Below are positions 22,482 to 31,206 of a stretch of 64,000 bases of DNA, piece by piece (position 1 is the stretch's first letter; every line of letters begins with the position of its first letter). This DNA comes from DAOUBP01 sp964474695 (GTDB taxonomy: Bacteria; Chloroflexota; Anaerolineae; CG2-30-64-16). Made by a program: the position numbers and the translations under genes. A model generated the notes under the pieces. The model was not told the origin of the DNA. It made no database searches and saw only the letters and a program-made list of their open reading frames with translations. Location of the stretch: the NCBI GenBank assembly GCA_964474695.1, contig CAYYTK010000026.1, forward strand, positions 6,900 through 70,899. The letters run 5' to 3'.

Positions 22482-23117
22482 ATGTCGGAACAACTGATCA
22501 ACGCGATTGCGGACATGGACGAGGAGGGCGCTATCGCCCTCACCAAGGAACTGCTGGCAGCCGGGGCCGCACCGGCCGCCATCCTGGACGACTGCCGGGC
22601 GGCGATGGAACTCGTCGGCAGCCGCTTCGAGCACGGGGAGTACTTCATCCCCGAATTGATCCTGGCCGGCGAGATGCTGAAGGGTGTCTCGGCCGAGGTG
22701 AAGCCGTACCTGACGGCGGGCCAGGCTGAGGTCAAGAAGCTCGGCAAGGTCGTGATCGGCACGGTGAAGGGCGACATCCACGACATCGGCAAGGACATCG
22801 TGGTCTTCATGCTGGACGTCAACGGCTTCGAGGTGCACGACCTGGGCATCGACGTGCCGGTGCAGGCCTTCGTGGACAAGATCGCGGCGGTCAAGCCGCA
22901 GGTGGTGGCGTTGAGCGGGTTCCTGACGCTGGCCTTCGACTCGATGAAGGAGACGGTGGCGGCGATCGCGGCGGCCGGGCTGCGCGACGGCGTCAAGATC
23001 ATGGTGGGCGGCGGCACGGTGGATGAGCAGGTGTGCAGGTATGCCGGTGCGGACGCCTTCGGTGCGGATGCGATGGCCGCGGTCACGCTGGCCAAGGGTT
23101 GGACGGAGGGTAAATAA
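22482..23117 (+). CDS. Corrinoid protein, twin copy 1
   Basis: A 211-residue methyl carrier of the MtaC/MtbC family. Helical cap to about residue 90, then GTVKGDIHDIGKDIVVFML with the D-x-H-x-x-G histidine ligand at about residue 105, followed by VVALSGFLTLAFDSM and KIMVGGG. It accepts a methyl group on Co(I) from a substrate-specific methyltransferase and hands it to a second one. It has a strong GGAGGG ribosome-binding site and its stop is followed after one base by the next ATG. DNA identity to the copy at 24399 is complete over the first 487 bases, with eight differences over the whole gene and only two residue changes. Confidence 0.93.
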   Translation: MSEQLINAIADMDEEGAIALTKELLAAGAAPAAILDDCRAAMELVGSRFEHGEYFIPELILAGEMLKGVSAEVKPYLTAGQAEVKKLGKVVIGTVKGDIHDIGKDIVVFMLDVNGFEVHDLGIDVPVQAFVDKIAAVKPQVVALSGFLTLAFDSMKETVAAIAAAGLRDGVKIMVGGGTVDEQVCRYAGADAFGADAMAAVTLAKGWTEGK

Positions 23118-23118
23118 C

Positions 23119-24387
23119 ATGGCTAACAATCCTCTCGACGCAGGCAAGAGCAACGAACAACTGCTGGCCGAGCGCGGCAAGCGGTTGCAAGACGCAATGG
23201 AGCTGAAGCAGCCGGACCGCATCCCGATCAACCTGGGCGCCGGCTACCTGCTGGCGGAGTACGGCGGGATCACGCACCGCCAGCAGCAGGACAACTTCCA
23301 GGTGGCGCAGGGGCTGCTGGAGAAGTTCGCGCTCGAGTTCGAGCCGGACACCGCGATGGGCCTGTTCAACAGCCCCCGGCCGTCGCTCATGTTGGGCGAC
23401 CGCATGACCAAGTGGCCCGGCTATGGATTGCCCGACTCCGGCTCGTTCCAGTTTGTCGAGCACGAGTTCATGAAGGGCGAGGACTACGACGCGTTCCTGC
23501 GCGATCCCTCCGACTGGACGATCCGCACCTATCTGCCCCGCGCGTTCAAGGAGCTGGAAGCGCTGCAGACGCTGCCGCCGCTCAGCCTGTTCGCGTTCGG
23601 CCACTACTTCCTGCCCAGCCTGCCGTTCGTCGCCACGCCTCCCATCCGGGCGGCAGTGTCGGCGTTCGCCAAAGCGATCGATGAGTCGGTGAAGGACACG
23701 GCGAACGTCGGCGAATCGACGGCGCGCCTCCTGGCCCTCGGTTTCCCGCCCCCGCCTCTGGCCGGTGCGATCGCCGAAGCGCCGTTCGACTTCATGTCGG
23801 ACACGCTGCGCGGCATGCGCGGCATCATGCTCGACATCCTGCGCCGGCCGGAGAAGCTGTTGGCCGCCGAGCGCGCGGTGCTCGAGCCGCAGCTCGAGTT
23901 CGCGATCAGCTTCTGCCAGGCCACCGGCCTCAGGAACTGCTTCATCCCGCTGCATCGCGGGTCCGATGGGTTCATGTCGCTGCCGCAGTTCGAGAAGTTC
24001 TACTGGCCCACGCTGAAGGAAATGCAGGTGCGGTTGGTCGAAGCGGGCATCACGCCGGTCGTCTTCTACGAGGGGATTTGGGACCAGCGCCTGCAATACC
24101 TGACCGAGCTGCCCAAGGGCAAGACGGTCGGCTACTTCCAGGCGTCCGACATCTTCAAGGTGAAGGACGTGGTCGGCGACACCATGTGCATCATGGGCGG
24201 CATGAAGAACTCCCTGCTGCAGAGCGGTACGCCCGAGCAGGTGCGCGACTGGACGCGGCAGCTCTGCGAGAAGGTCGGCAAGGGCGGCGGCTTCATCATG
24301 ACCACCGGCGTCGGTGAGATGGAAGGCTGCAAGCTGGAGAACGTGCGCGCCTGGGTCGATGCGACGCACGAGTTCGGGGTGTATTAA
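23119..24387 (+). CDS. UroD-family corrinoid methyltransferase, copy A
   Basis: A 422-residue protein of the uroporphyrinogen decarboxylase/MtaA/CmuA fold. Placement directly after a corrinoid gene (one base between stop and ATG, in GGAGGGTAAATAACATGG) indicates methyl transfer rather than haem synthesis. In place of the MtaA/MtbA zinc motif HxCG it has IPLHRGSDGFMS, shared with the paralogue at 25036, and a later cysteine in GDTMCIMGGM. It may take the methyl group from the unknown substrate, or pass it on to tetrahydrofolate. Full length, no signal peptide. Confidence 0.85.
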   Translation: MANNPLDAGKSNEQLLAERGKRLQDAMELKQPDRIPINLGAGYLLAEYGGITHRQQQDNFQVAQGLLEKFALEFEPDTAMGLFNSPRPSLMLGDRMTKWPGYGLPDSGSFQFVEHEFMKGEDYDAFLRDPSDWTIRTYLPRAFKELEALQTLPPLSLFAFGHYFLPSLPFVATPPIRAAVSAFAKAIDESVKDTANVGESTARLLALGFPPPPLAGAIAEAPFDFMSDTLRGMRGIMLDILRRPEKLLAAERAVLEPQLEFAISFCQATGLRNCFIPLHRGSDGFMSLPQFEKFYWPTLKEMQVRLVEAGITPVVFYEGIWDQRLQYLTELPKGKTVGYFQASDIFKVKDVVGDTMCIMGGMKNSLLQSGTPEQVRDWTRQLCEKVGKGGGFIMTTGVGEMEGCKLENVRAWVDATHEFGVY

Positions 24388-24398
24388 GGAGGATTCTC

Positions 24399-25034
24399 AT
24401 GTCGGAACAACTGATCAACGCGATTGCGGACATGGACGAGGAGGGCGCTATCGCCCTCACCAAGGAACTGCTGGCAGCCGGGGCCGCACCGGCCGCCATC
24501 CTGGACGACTGCCGGGCGGCGATGGAACTCGTCGGCAGCCGCTTCGAGCACGGGGAGTACTTCATCCCCGAATTGATCCTGGCCGGCGAGATGCTGAAGG
24601 GTGTCTCGGCCGAGGTGAAGCCGTACCTGACGGCGGGCCAGGCTGAGGTCAAGAAGCTCGGCAAGGTCGTGATCGGCACGGTGAAGGGCGACATCCACGA
24701 CATCGGCAAGGACATCGTGGTCTTCATGCTGGACGTCAACGGCTTCGAGGTGCACGACCTGGGCATCGACGTGCCGGTGCAGGCCTTCGTGGACAAGATC
24801 GCGGCGGTCAAGCCGCAGGTGGTGGCGTTGAGCGGGTTCCTGACGCTGGCCTTCGACTCGATGAAGGAGACGGTGGCGGCGATCGTGGCGGCCGGGCTGC
24901 GCGACGGCGTCAAGATCATGGTGGGCGGCGGCACGGTGGACGAGCAGGTGTGCAAGTACGCCGGTGCGGACGCCTTCGGTGCGGATGCGATGGCTGCAGT
25001 GACCCTGGCCAAGGGTTGGACGGAGGGTAAATAA
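24399..25034 (+). CDS. Corrinoid protein, twin copy 2
   Basis: A 211-residue protein differing from the one at 22482 at two residues only (Ala to Val and Arg to Lys in the last third). Same cap domain and same GDIHDIGKD histidine motif. The eight nucleotide differences are all in the last quarter, between 22969 and 23087 of copy 1; the last bases and the junction into the next methyltransferase gene (GGTAAATAACATGGC) are again identical. Each twin directly precedes its own UroD methyltransferase, so the pair arose by duplication of the carrier in front of two diverged enzymes. Confidence 0.93.
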   Translation: MSEQLINAIADMDEEGAIALTKELLAAGAAPAAILDDCRAAMELVGSRFEHGEYFIPELILAGEMLKGVSAEVKPYLTAGQAEVKKLGKVVIGTVKGDIHDIGKDIVVFMLDVNGFEVHDLGIDVPVQAFVDKIAAVKPQVVALSGFLTLAFDSMKETVAAIVAAGLRDGVKIMVGGGTVDEQVCKYAGADAFGADAMAAVTLAKGWTEGK

Positions 25035-25035
25035 C

Positions 25036-26352
25036 ATGGCGCCTTTGACTCGTGAGCAGAAGTTCGAAGCCCGCTTTGCGGAGTGGGCATCCCAGCCGAT
25101 CCAGTTCGCCACGCCCCAGGCTGAGGCCGCGTACAAGGAACGCGTCCAGATGTGGAAGGACGTCATCCAGCTCAAGAAGCCGGCGCGCGTGCCCTTCCTC
25201 ATGACCTCGGGCATCCATCCCTTCCTTCATGCCGGCATCACCACCGAAGAGGGCATGTACGACTACGAGAAGATGAGCTACGCGTTCCAGAAGTACAACG
25301 ACGACTTTCAGACCGACACCGTGGTCAGTTGCGGCATGGCCGGCTCGGGCCCCCTGTTCGACATCCTGGATTATAAGCTCTACCAGTGGCCGGGCCGCGG
25401 CGTGGATCCGAAGGCCTCGTACCAGGCGCTTGAAGGCGAGTTCATGAAGGCCGATGAGTATGACATCCTGATCAACGACCCGACTGACTTCTTCATGCGC
25501 ACCTACCTGCCGCGCGTGTTCAACGCACTCTCCGGCTGGTCGACGCTGGGGCCGATGACCGACGTCATGGAGCTGCCCTTCACCGGCGGCTACATGATCG
25601 GCGCGGGCCTTCCGCCCGCGGTCAAAGCCTGGGAGACCATGCTGGAGGCCGGCCGCGAGGCGCTCAAGTGGGCCGGCTTCGTCGGGGCGACCGACGGCGC
25701 CTCGATGGCCAAGCACGGCCTGCCCGCGTTCATCGGCGGCGCGTGCAAGGCGCCGTTCGACACGCTGGGCGACACCCTGCGCGGCACCCGCGCCATCATG
25801 CTGGACAAGTTCCGCCAGCCCAAGAAGGTGCTGGCCGCGATGGAGCGGCTGGTGCCGCTGGCCATTGCGTCCGGCGTGCGCGGCGTCACGGGCTCCAAGA
25901 ATCCGTTTGTCTTCATCCCGCTGCACAAGGGCGCGGATGGTTTCATGTCTGACAAGGATTTCAGGACCTTCTACTGGCCGCAGCTCAAGGCGGTCATCGT
26001 CGGGCTGGTCAACGAGGGCTGCGTCCCCTTCCTGTTCGTCGAAGGCGGCTACAACCAGCGCATCGAAGTCATCGCGCAGGATCCCGACATCCCGGCCGGC
26101 TCCACGCTGTGGATCTTCGACAAGACCGATATGAATGAGGTCAAGCGGCTGTGGGGCGGCTGGGCCTGCTTCGGCGGCAACGTCCCTGCGTCGCTCCTCT
26201 TCACCGGCACGGCCCCCGAGGTCAAGGCATACTGCGAGAATCTGATCGACGCCGTGGCGCAGGACGGCGGCTTCGTCCTGTCTCCGGGCGCAGTGGTGGA
26301 TCACTGCAAGGCCGAAAACATGCGCGCCATGCTCGACTCCTGCCGAAAATAG
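25036..26352 (+). CDS. UroD-family corrinoid methyltransferase, copy B
   Basis: A 438-residue paralogue of the enzyme at 23119, clearly diverged but with the same landmarks: a YLPRVF segment after the D-P-x-D turn, KAPFDTLGDTLRGTRAIMLD, IPLHKGADGFMSDKDFRTFY and a cysteine/glycine loop WACFGGNVPASLL. Again no HxCG zinc motif. The N-terminus is about 25 residues longer than in copy A. The two enzymes may be the substrate-specific and the folate-side methyltransferases of one pathway, or two substrate-specific enzymes using a common carrier. The ATG follows the corrinoid stop after one base. Confidence 0.85.
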   Translation: MAPLTREQKFEARFAEWASQPIQFATPQAEAAYKERVQMWKDVIQLKKPARVPFLMTSGIHPFLHAGITTEEGMYDYEKMSYAFQKYNDDFQTDTVVSCGMAGSGPLFDILDYKLYQWPGRGVDPKASYQALEGEFMKADEYDILINDPTDFFMRTYLPRVFNALSGWSTLGPMTDVMELPFTGGYMIGAGLPPAVKAWETMLEAGREALKWAGFVGATDGASMAKHGLPAFIGGACKAPFDTLGDTLRGTRAIMLDKFRQPKKVLAAMERLVPLAIASGVRGVTGSKNPFVFIPLHKGADGFMSDKDFRTFYWPQLKAVIVGLVNEGCVPFLFVEGGYNQRIEVIAQDPDIPAGSTLWIFDKTDMNEVKRLWGGWACFGGNVPASLLFTGTAPEVKAYCENLIDAVAQDGGFVLSPGAVVDHCKAENMRAMLDSCRK

Positions 26353-26387
26353 GGGATGATTTTTGGTACACTGATACGCTAACAACT

Positions 26388-26461
26388 CCCCCCTCTCCTG
26401 AACTGCATCCTGAGCGGAGCACGACAGTGCGCAGTCGAAGGATGCAGTTCGGGAGAGGGGG
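26388..26461. repeat. Long hairpin repeat between methyltransferase and RACE genes
   Basis: Arms of about 22 bases (26388-26410 and 26440-26461) are reverse complements with one mismatch, built around the CATCCTGAGCGGAG ... CAGTCGAAGGATG core also found in the MITE-like element near 4.0-4.1 kb. In the mRNA it would form a very stable hairpin just before the RACE ribosome-binding site. Confidence 0.7.
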
Positions 26462-26475
26462 CAGGGGGGGTGAGG

Positions 26476-28278
26476 ATGTCCTACACCATCGACTTCGAGC
26501 CGGTCGGCCGGCGCGGACCCTGTCCCGACGGCGGCACGCTGCTCGACGCGGCGCGCAGCCTGGGCGTGGATCTCGCCAGCGTGTGCGGCGGCGCGGGCAC
26601 TTGCAGCCGATGCAAGGTGCAGGTCATCTCCGGTCAGGTGGCTGAGGCGGCGGGCGGCGCACGGCGCGGCCTCACGCAGCGCGAGATCGACGCCGGTTAT
26701 CTGCTCGCCTGCCGCACATACCCCCTCAGCGACGTCAAGCTCCACGTCCCGCCCGAGTCGCTGACCGCCGTCCAGCGCACCCAAATCGAAGGCCTCGATG
26801 TGCCCGTGGAGGTCAAGCCGGACGTCACCCAGTGCGTGGTGCGGATGGATCCCCCCAGCCTGGAAGATCTGCGCGCCGACGACCAGCGCCTGTACGACGC
26901 GGTCCGGGCGGCAACAGGCATCACCCCCTATCACCAGGACCTGGAAGTCATCCGCGAGGCCAGCGCGCTCTTTCGCAGGTGGGGCTGGGAGGCACGCGTC
27001 ACGCTCTACGGCCACGACATCATGCATATCGGCCGGGCCGATGCGCCCTGGCTCGGGCTTGCCGTCGACATCGGCACCACCAAGATCGCGGCGTACATCG
27101 TCGATCTGACCACCGGCCGCACGGTGGCCGCGCGCGGCGCCATGAACCCGCAGATCGCCTACGGCGAGGATGTCATCGCCCGCTTGATGTATGCCAGCCG
27201 CGGCCCCGCCGAGGCGCTGCGCATGCAGAACCTGCTTACCGATGCGCTCAGCGAGTTGGCTGCCGCGGCCTGCGCCGAGATCGGCGCCTCGGCCCAGGAC
27301 ATCGTGGAGGCGGTGATCGTGGCGAACACCGCCATCCATCACCTCTTCCTGCGCCTGCCCGCAGCTCAGCTCGCGGCCGCGCCGTACGTGCCGGCCCTGC
27401 GCGGGGCGATCCACGGCCGGGCCCGCAACATCGGCCTCCAGATTGCCCCTGGCGCTCACGTTCACCTGCTCCCCAACATCGCCGGGTACGTCGGCGGCGA
27501 TCACGTCGCCATGCTCCTGGCCACCGATATCGCCAGCCGTTCCGACACCGTGCTCGCCATCGACATCGGCACCAATACCGAGATGTGCCTGGCGCACAAA
27601 GGCCAGATGACCAGCTTGTCATGCGCCTCCGGCCCGGCTTTCGAGGGCGCGCACATCAAGTCGGGCATGCGCGCAGCGCCCGGCGCGATCGAGGGTGTCC
27701 GGCTCGAAAACGACACGGTGGCGTACAAGACTATCGGGGACGAGCGGCCGGTGGGGCTGTGCGGCTCCGGGCTGCTCGACGCGGTGGCGCAGCTTCGCCT
27801 CATCGGCCGGCTGGACCGCTCCGGCCGGCTATCGCCGGGTCCCCACGTGCGCGAGGTGGATGATGATCTTCAATTCATCCTTGCCGGGGAGGAGGAATCA
27901 GGCAACGGGGCTGTCATCGGGCTTTCACAGCACGACATCCGCGAGCTGCAACTGGCGAAGGGCGCCATTCGCGCCGGCATCGAGGCCCTTCTGCAGGATG
28001 CCGGCATCACAGCGCCGGATCTGGATCAGGTGATCATCGCGGGCGCGTTCGGCACCTACATCAACGTCAAGAGCGCCATCACCATCGGCATGCTGCCGGA
28101 CATCCCGCTCGAGCGCATCGTCCAGGTCGGCAACGCGGCGGGCGCCGGCGCACGGCTGGCGCTGGTCTCCCGCACCCAACGCCGCCGCGCCGCCGAAATC
28201 GCCCACCGCGTCCGCTACCTTGAGCTGGCCCGCACCCCGCGCTTCATGCGCAATTTCGCCCAGGCGATGTATTTGTAG
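26476..28278 (+). CDS. RACE protein: ATP-dependent reductive activator of corrinoid enzymes
   Basis: A 600-residue protein with the two parts of RACE/RamA-like activators (DUF4445). Residues 1-95 form a plant-type [2Fe-2S] ferredoxin domain with CGGAGTCSRC and a fourth cysteine in LLACRTYP. A linker leads to an ASKHA ATPase-like domain from about 190 (LGLAVDIGTTKIAAYIVDL, VLAIDIGTNTEM, VIIAGAFGTYINVKSA). It reduces accidentally oxidised Co(II) corrinoid to Co(I) at the cost of ATP. ATG 26476 is preferred over GTG 26470 since GGGGGTGAGG precedes it. Last gene of the methyltransferase operon, separated from it by a hairpin repeat. Confidence 0.93.
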   Translation: MSYTIDFEPVGRRGPCPDGGTLLDAARSLGVDLASVCGGAGTCSRCKVQVISGQVAEAAGGARRGLTQREIDAGYLLACRTYPLSDVKLHVPPESLTAVQRTQIEGLDVPVEVKPDVTQCVVRMDPPSLEDLRADDQRLYDAVRAATGITPYHQDLEVIREASALFRRWGWEARVTLYGHDIMHIGRADAPWLGLAVDIGTTKIAAYIVDLTTGRTVAARGAMNPQIAYGEDVIARLMYASRGPAEALRMQNLLTDALSELAAAACAEIGASAQDIVEAVIVANTAIHHLFLRLPAAQLAAAPYVPALRGAIHGRARNIGLQIAPGAHVHLLPNIAGYVGGDHVAMLLATDIASRSDTVLAIDIGTNTEMCLAHKGQMTSLSCASGPAFEGAHIKSGMRAAPGAIEGVRLENDTVAYKTIGDERPVGLCGSGLLDAVAQLRLIGRLDRSGRLSPGPHVREVDDDLQFILAGEEESGNGAVIGLSQHDIRELQLAKGAIRAGIEALLQDAGITAPDLDQVIIAGAFGTYINVKSAITIGMLPDIPLERIVQVGNAAGAGARLALVSRTQRRRAAEIAHRVRYLELARTPRFMRNFAQAMYL

Positions 28279-28281
28279 GCG

Positions 28282-29895
28282 CTACAGCCCCGCCACCGCG
28301 GCTCGTTCGATGGCCAGCCCCTTGCGGTAGCGGGCCATGAAGGCCGTGAAGCCGGCGACGTCCGCCGGATCGGGCGCCAGCGTCGTGCCGTGTTCGCCGG
28401 CGAAAACCTTGTGGTTCAGATAGTCCGCCAGCGATTCCCCTGCTCCTTGCCGCATGTAGGCGGCCAGCAAGGCGATCCCCCACGCGCCCCCCTCACCGGC
28501 GGTCTCCATCACGGAGACCGGGGCGTTCATGGCCGCGGCCATGAACCTTTGGCCCACCTCTTTGGTCTTGAAGAAGCCGCCGTGGCCGAGGATCCGGTCG
28601 ATCCTCACCTGCTCGTGTTCCAGCAGGATGTCCAAGCCGATCTTCAACGCGCCGAGCGCCGAGAACAGGTGCACCCGCATGAAGTTCGCCAGCGTGAAGC
28701 GGCTTTCGGGGGTGCGGACGAACAGGGGGCGTCCCTGCTCGAAGTGGGTGATGTGCTCGCCCGACAGATAGCCGTAGGCCAGCAGCCCGCCGCATTCCGC
28801 ATCGCCCGTGAGCGCCTGTTGATACAGCATCTCGAAGAGCCTGGCCTGGCTGACCTCCACCCCCAGCCCCTGGGTGAACTCTCGAAACAGCTCGACCCAG
28901 GCGTTCAGGTCAGAGGTGCAGTTGTTGCTGTGCACCATGGCCACCGGCTTGCCGGCGGGCGTCGTCACCATGTCGATCTCGGGGAACACCCGCGACAGCG
29001 CCTTTTCCAGCACGATCATGGCAAAGACCGAGGTCCCGGCCGACACATTGCCCGTGCGCTCTTCCACGCTGTTGGTCGCGACCATGCCGGTGCCGGCATC
29101 GCCCTCAGGCGGACAGAGCGGGATGCCCGCCCGGAGCTGTCCCGTGGGGTCGAGCAGGCGGGCGCCTTCTTCTGTCAGTAAGCCTGCGCCCTCGCCGGCC
29201 ACCAGCACCACGGGCAGGATATCCTGGATCTGCCACGGGATGTTTTCGGCTGCGAGCCGTTGGTTGAACAGCTCGATCATGCGCTCGTCGTAGGTGTTGG
29301 TCAGGCTGTCGATGGGGAACATCCCCGAGGCCTCCCCGACCCCCAACACCTTGCGCCCCGTCAGCTTCCAGTGGACATAGCCTGCCAGCGTGGTCTGAAA
29401 GTGGATCGCGCTGACATGGGGTTCCCGGTTCAGCAGCGCCTGGTAGAGATGGGCGATGCTCCAGCGCTGGGGGATGTTGAATTGAAACAGCTCCGTGAGC
29501 TGCGCGGCCGCCTCGCCGGTCATGGTGTTGCGCCAGGTGCGGAACGGGACGAGCAGATTGTCATCCCGATCGAAGGCCAGGTAGCCGTGCATCATGGCGC
29601 TGAAGCCGATGGCGCCGATCGTCTTGAGCGGAACCTGGTATTTCTCCAGGACTTCGCGGCTGAGCTGGCGGTAGCTCTCCTGCAAGCCCGCCCACACATC
29701 CTCGAGATGATAGGTCCAGACGTCGTTCTCGTGGCGGTTTTCCCACTCGAAACTTCCAGAGGCAATCGGTGCATAACCGGCCCCGTCCTGCGGGTCGGGC
29801 GCGATCAGCACGGCCTTGATGCGCGTCGAGCCGAACTCAACTCCCAGCGCGGTTCGGCCGCCTTCGATGGCTTTTCGGATATCGCTTGGCTTCAT
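28282..29895 (-). CDS. FGGY-family carbohydrate kinase
   Basis: A 537-residue sugar kinase of the xylulokinase/ribulokinase fold. N-terminal phosphate loop LGVEFGSTRIKAVLI, substrate-domain GFSAMMHGYLAFD, hinge GNVSAGTSVFAMI and C-terminal adenosine motif ILGHGGFFKTKEVGQ. The family is FGGY; the exact sugar or polyol is not readable. ATG 29895 has GGAGG five bases upstream and is preferred to the overlapping GTG at 29901. It ends three bases from the RACE stop in convergent orientation with no terminator visible between them. Confidence 0.88.
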   Translation of the reverse strand: MKPSDIRKAIEGGRTALGVEFGSTRIKAVLIAPDPQDGAGYAPIASGSFEWENRHENDVWTYHLEDVWAGLQESYRQLSREVLEKYQVPLKTIGAIGFSAMMHGYLAFDRDDNLLVPFRTWRNTMTGEAAAQLTELFQFNIPQRWSIAHLYQALLNREPHVSAIHFQTTLAGYVHWKLTGRKVLGVGEASGMFPIDSLTNTYDERMIELFNQRLAAENIPWQIQDILPVVLVAGEGAGLLTEEGARLLDPTGQLRAGIPLCPPEGDAGTGMVATNSVEERTGNVSAGTSVFAMIVLEKALSRVFPEIDMVTTPAGKPVAMVHSNNCTSDLNAWVELFREFTQGLGVEVSQARLFEMLYQQALTGDAECGGLLAYGYLSGEHITHFEQGRPLFVRTPESRFTLANFMRVHLFSALGALKIGLDILLEHEQVRIDRILGHGGFFKTKEVGQRFMAAAMNAPVSVMETAGEGGAWGIALLAAYMRQGAGESLADYLNHKVFAGEHGTTLAPDPADVAGFTAFMARYRKGLAIERAAVAGL

Positions 29896-30064
29896 TGCCA
29901 CCTCCTGTTTGATAATTGATTTTTAGGGCGTCAGATAATGCGATCGTCGGAGATGCTCGATTTCAGTCACACCGGCGGAGCTGCCGGGATGCTGTAGCCA
30001 TTGTACCTCATTTTGATCCTCCCGGCTACTTTTACCCACATTGAGAATTGCTGTTGCCGGGATG

Positions 30065-30073
30065 TGCTATAAT
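30065..30073 (+). promoter_or_regulatory. Extended -10 promoter of lipoprotein gene
   Basis: TGCTATAAT (30065-30073) is a perfect extended -10 element; no -35 at standard spacing. It lies 77 bases before the ATG at 30150, in the divergent gap shared with the kinase gene. Confidence 0.5.
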
Positions 30074-30149
30074 GGATCATAACATCGGCGACGTCATCGA
30101 GGAATTTGTTTGCTGCCTGGTCTCTGTGAGCTCGAAAGAAGGTGGCGAA

Positions 30150-31178
30150 ATGAAGACCGCTTCGACACGAAAGCCAACCCTGGCGCCCGCTGCTCGGGCG
30201 GCCAGGCTGTCAGTCTCCGATCTGTGCTGCGCCTTGCTCATGAGCATGGTGCTTTTCGCCGGGTGCGTCTCACAAGCGCCCTTGACTCCTCAGGCGACTG
30301 AGACCGCTGCGGTTCAGACGGCCACCCCTTCTGCCACTCCCCCGGATATCGCATCTCTTCTCAGCGATAGATGCGAGCAGCCCTGGGAGGACACCCCTGA
30401 CTTCAAGTATCCCATCGAGTACATCGAACGCTATGATGAAAACGGCTGCAAATTGCCGGTCTTCTCGCCGGATCGCACGTACCTGGCCTACGTGACGCTG
30501 GCCCGCGACCAGGAGCAAGAGACGTATGTCGACACCGTGCGGCTGGTTCGCAGCGACACGGGAGAAGATTTCGTCGTGTTCGTTGCGGGCCAACTCTGTC
30601 CCGTCGATGGCCTGGAATGGAGTCCGACAGGGCAGCTCGTCTTCCGGGAGGCGCTGTGGGAAGACGGGGAGATTGCCTTCATCGTTGACCCCGGCAGCAG
30701 GTCAGTGGCCGGCGCCATGCGATTGGATGGGGGTGGCCTCCTGCAATGGAACGCAGAACGCACAGCCGTCTACGGCGCATATTCCGGCATATTCGGGGCT
30801 GACGTCTGCATTCACGATCTGGGCGGATATGATTTTGCGCATGCCCGGCGCTTCCCGGATTTCTATGCCATTTATGGGCTCCCAACCGAGGATGACGTGT
30901 TTGGTATGGTTTACCCCGTAGGTGACGCGCTATCCGTGGAACCCTATGGGTGGGACGAGGATGGGACGCTCCTGTGGGTCACAGTCACCCCACTCACACT
31001 GGATGAAAACACGTATGATTATGAGCTTGCCCCCAGGCAGGCCGGGGTTTTGACGTTTTCGGACGATGGCATCACCTTTCTGACATTGGCTGCCGATCCG
31101 CGATTCGATTACTCATTTGACGGCTTGCCCCACCCCAGGATCGTGTCTCAGGCCTATCACCCCCGGCGATGTCCATGA
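30150..31178 (+). CDS. Lipoprotein with beta-propeller-like repeats
   Basis: A 342-residue exported protein. A rather long basic N-region precedes the hydrophobic stretch and lipobox LFAGC. After a Thr/Pro-rich linker the mature part contains strands of the type FSPDRTYLAYVTL, LEWSPTGQLVFRE, LLQWNAERTAVYGAYSG and WDEDGTLLWVTV, like the blades of TolB/WD40-like propellers. No enzyme motif is seen. The ATG at 30150 has AAGGTGG upstream. It stands alone, convergent with the GlcD gene. Confidence 0.75.
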   Translation: MKTASTRKPTLAPAARAARLSVSDLCCALLMSMVLFAGCVSQAPLTPQATETAAVQTATPSATPPDIASLLSDRCEQPWEDTPDFKYPIEYIERYDENGCKLPVFSPDRTYLAYVTLARDQEQETYVDTVRLVRSDTGEDFVVFVAGQLCPVDGLEWSPTGQLVFREALWEDGEIAFIVDPGSRSVAGAMRLDGGGLLQWNAERTAVYGAYSGIFGADVCIHDLGGYDFAHARRFPDFYAIYGLPTEDDVFGMVYPVGDALSVEPYGWDEDGTLLWVTVTPLTLDENTYDYELAPRQAGVLTFSDDGITFLTLAADPRFDYSFDGLPHPRIVSQAYHPRRCP

Positions 31179-31206
31179 GGGAAGATCTGTGGTGTGGCGC
31201 TTCGCC

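Noticed and set aside
23119..26352. UroD genes as true uroporphyrinogen decarboxylases of haem synthesis
   Set aside because: They follow corrinoid genes by one base, are longer than HemE, and precede a RACE reactivase. No other haem genes are nearby.
24916..27597. A leftward open frame of 893 codons across the methyltransferase and RACE genes
   Set aside because: Both sense-strand genes are unmistakable. The antisense frame has His/Arg/Gly-rich composition without motifs.
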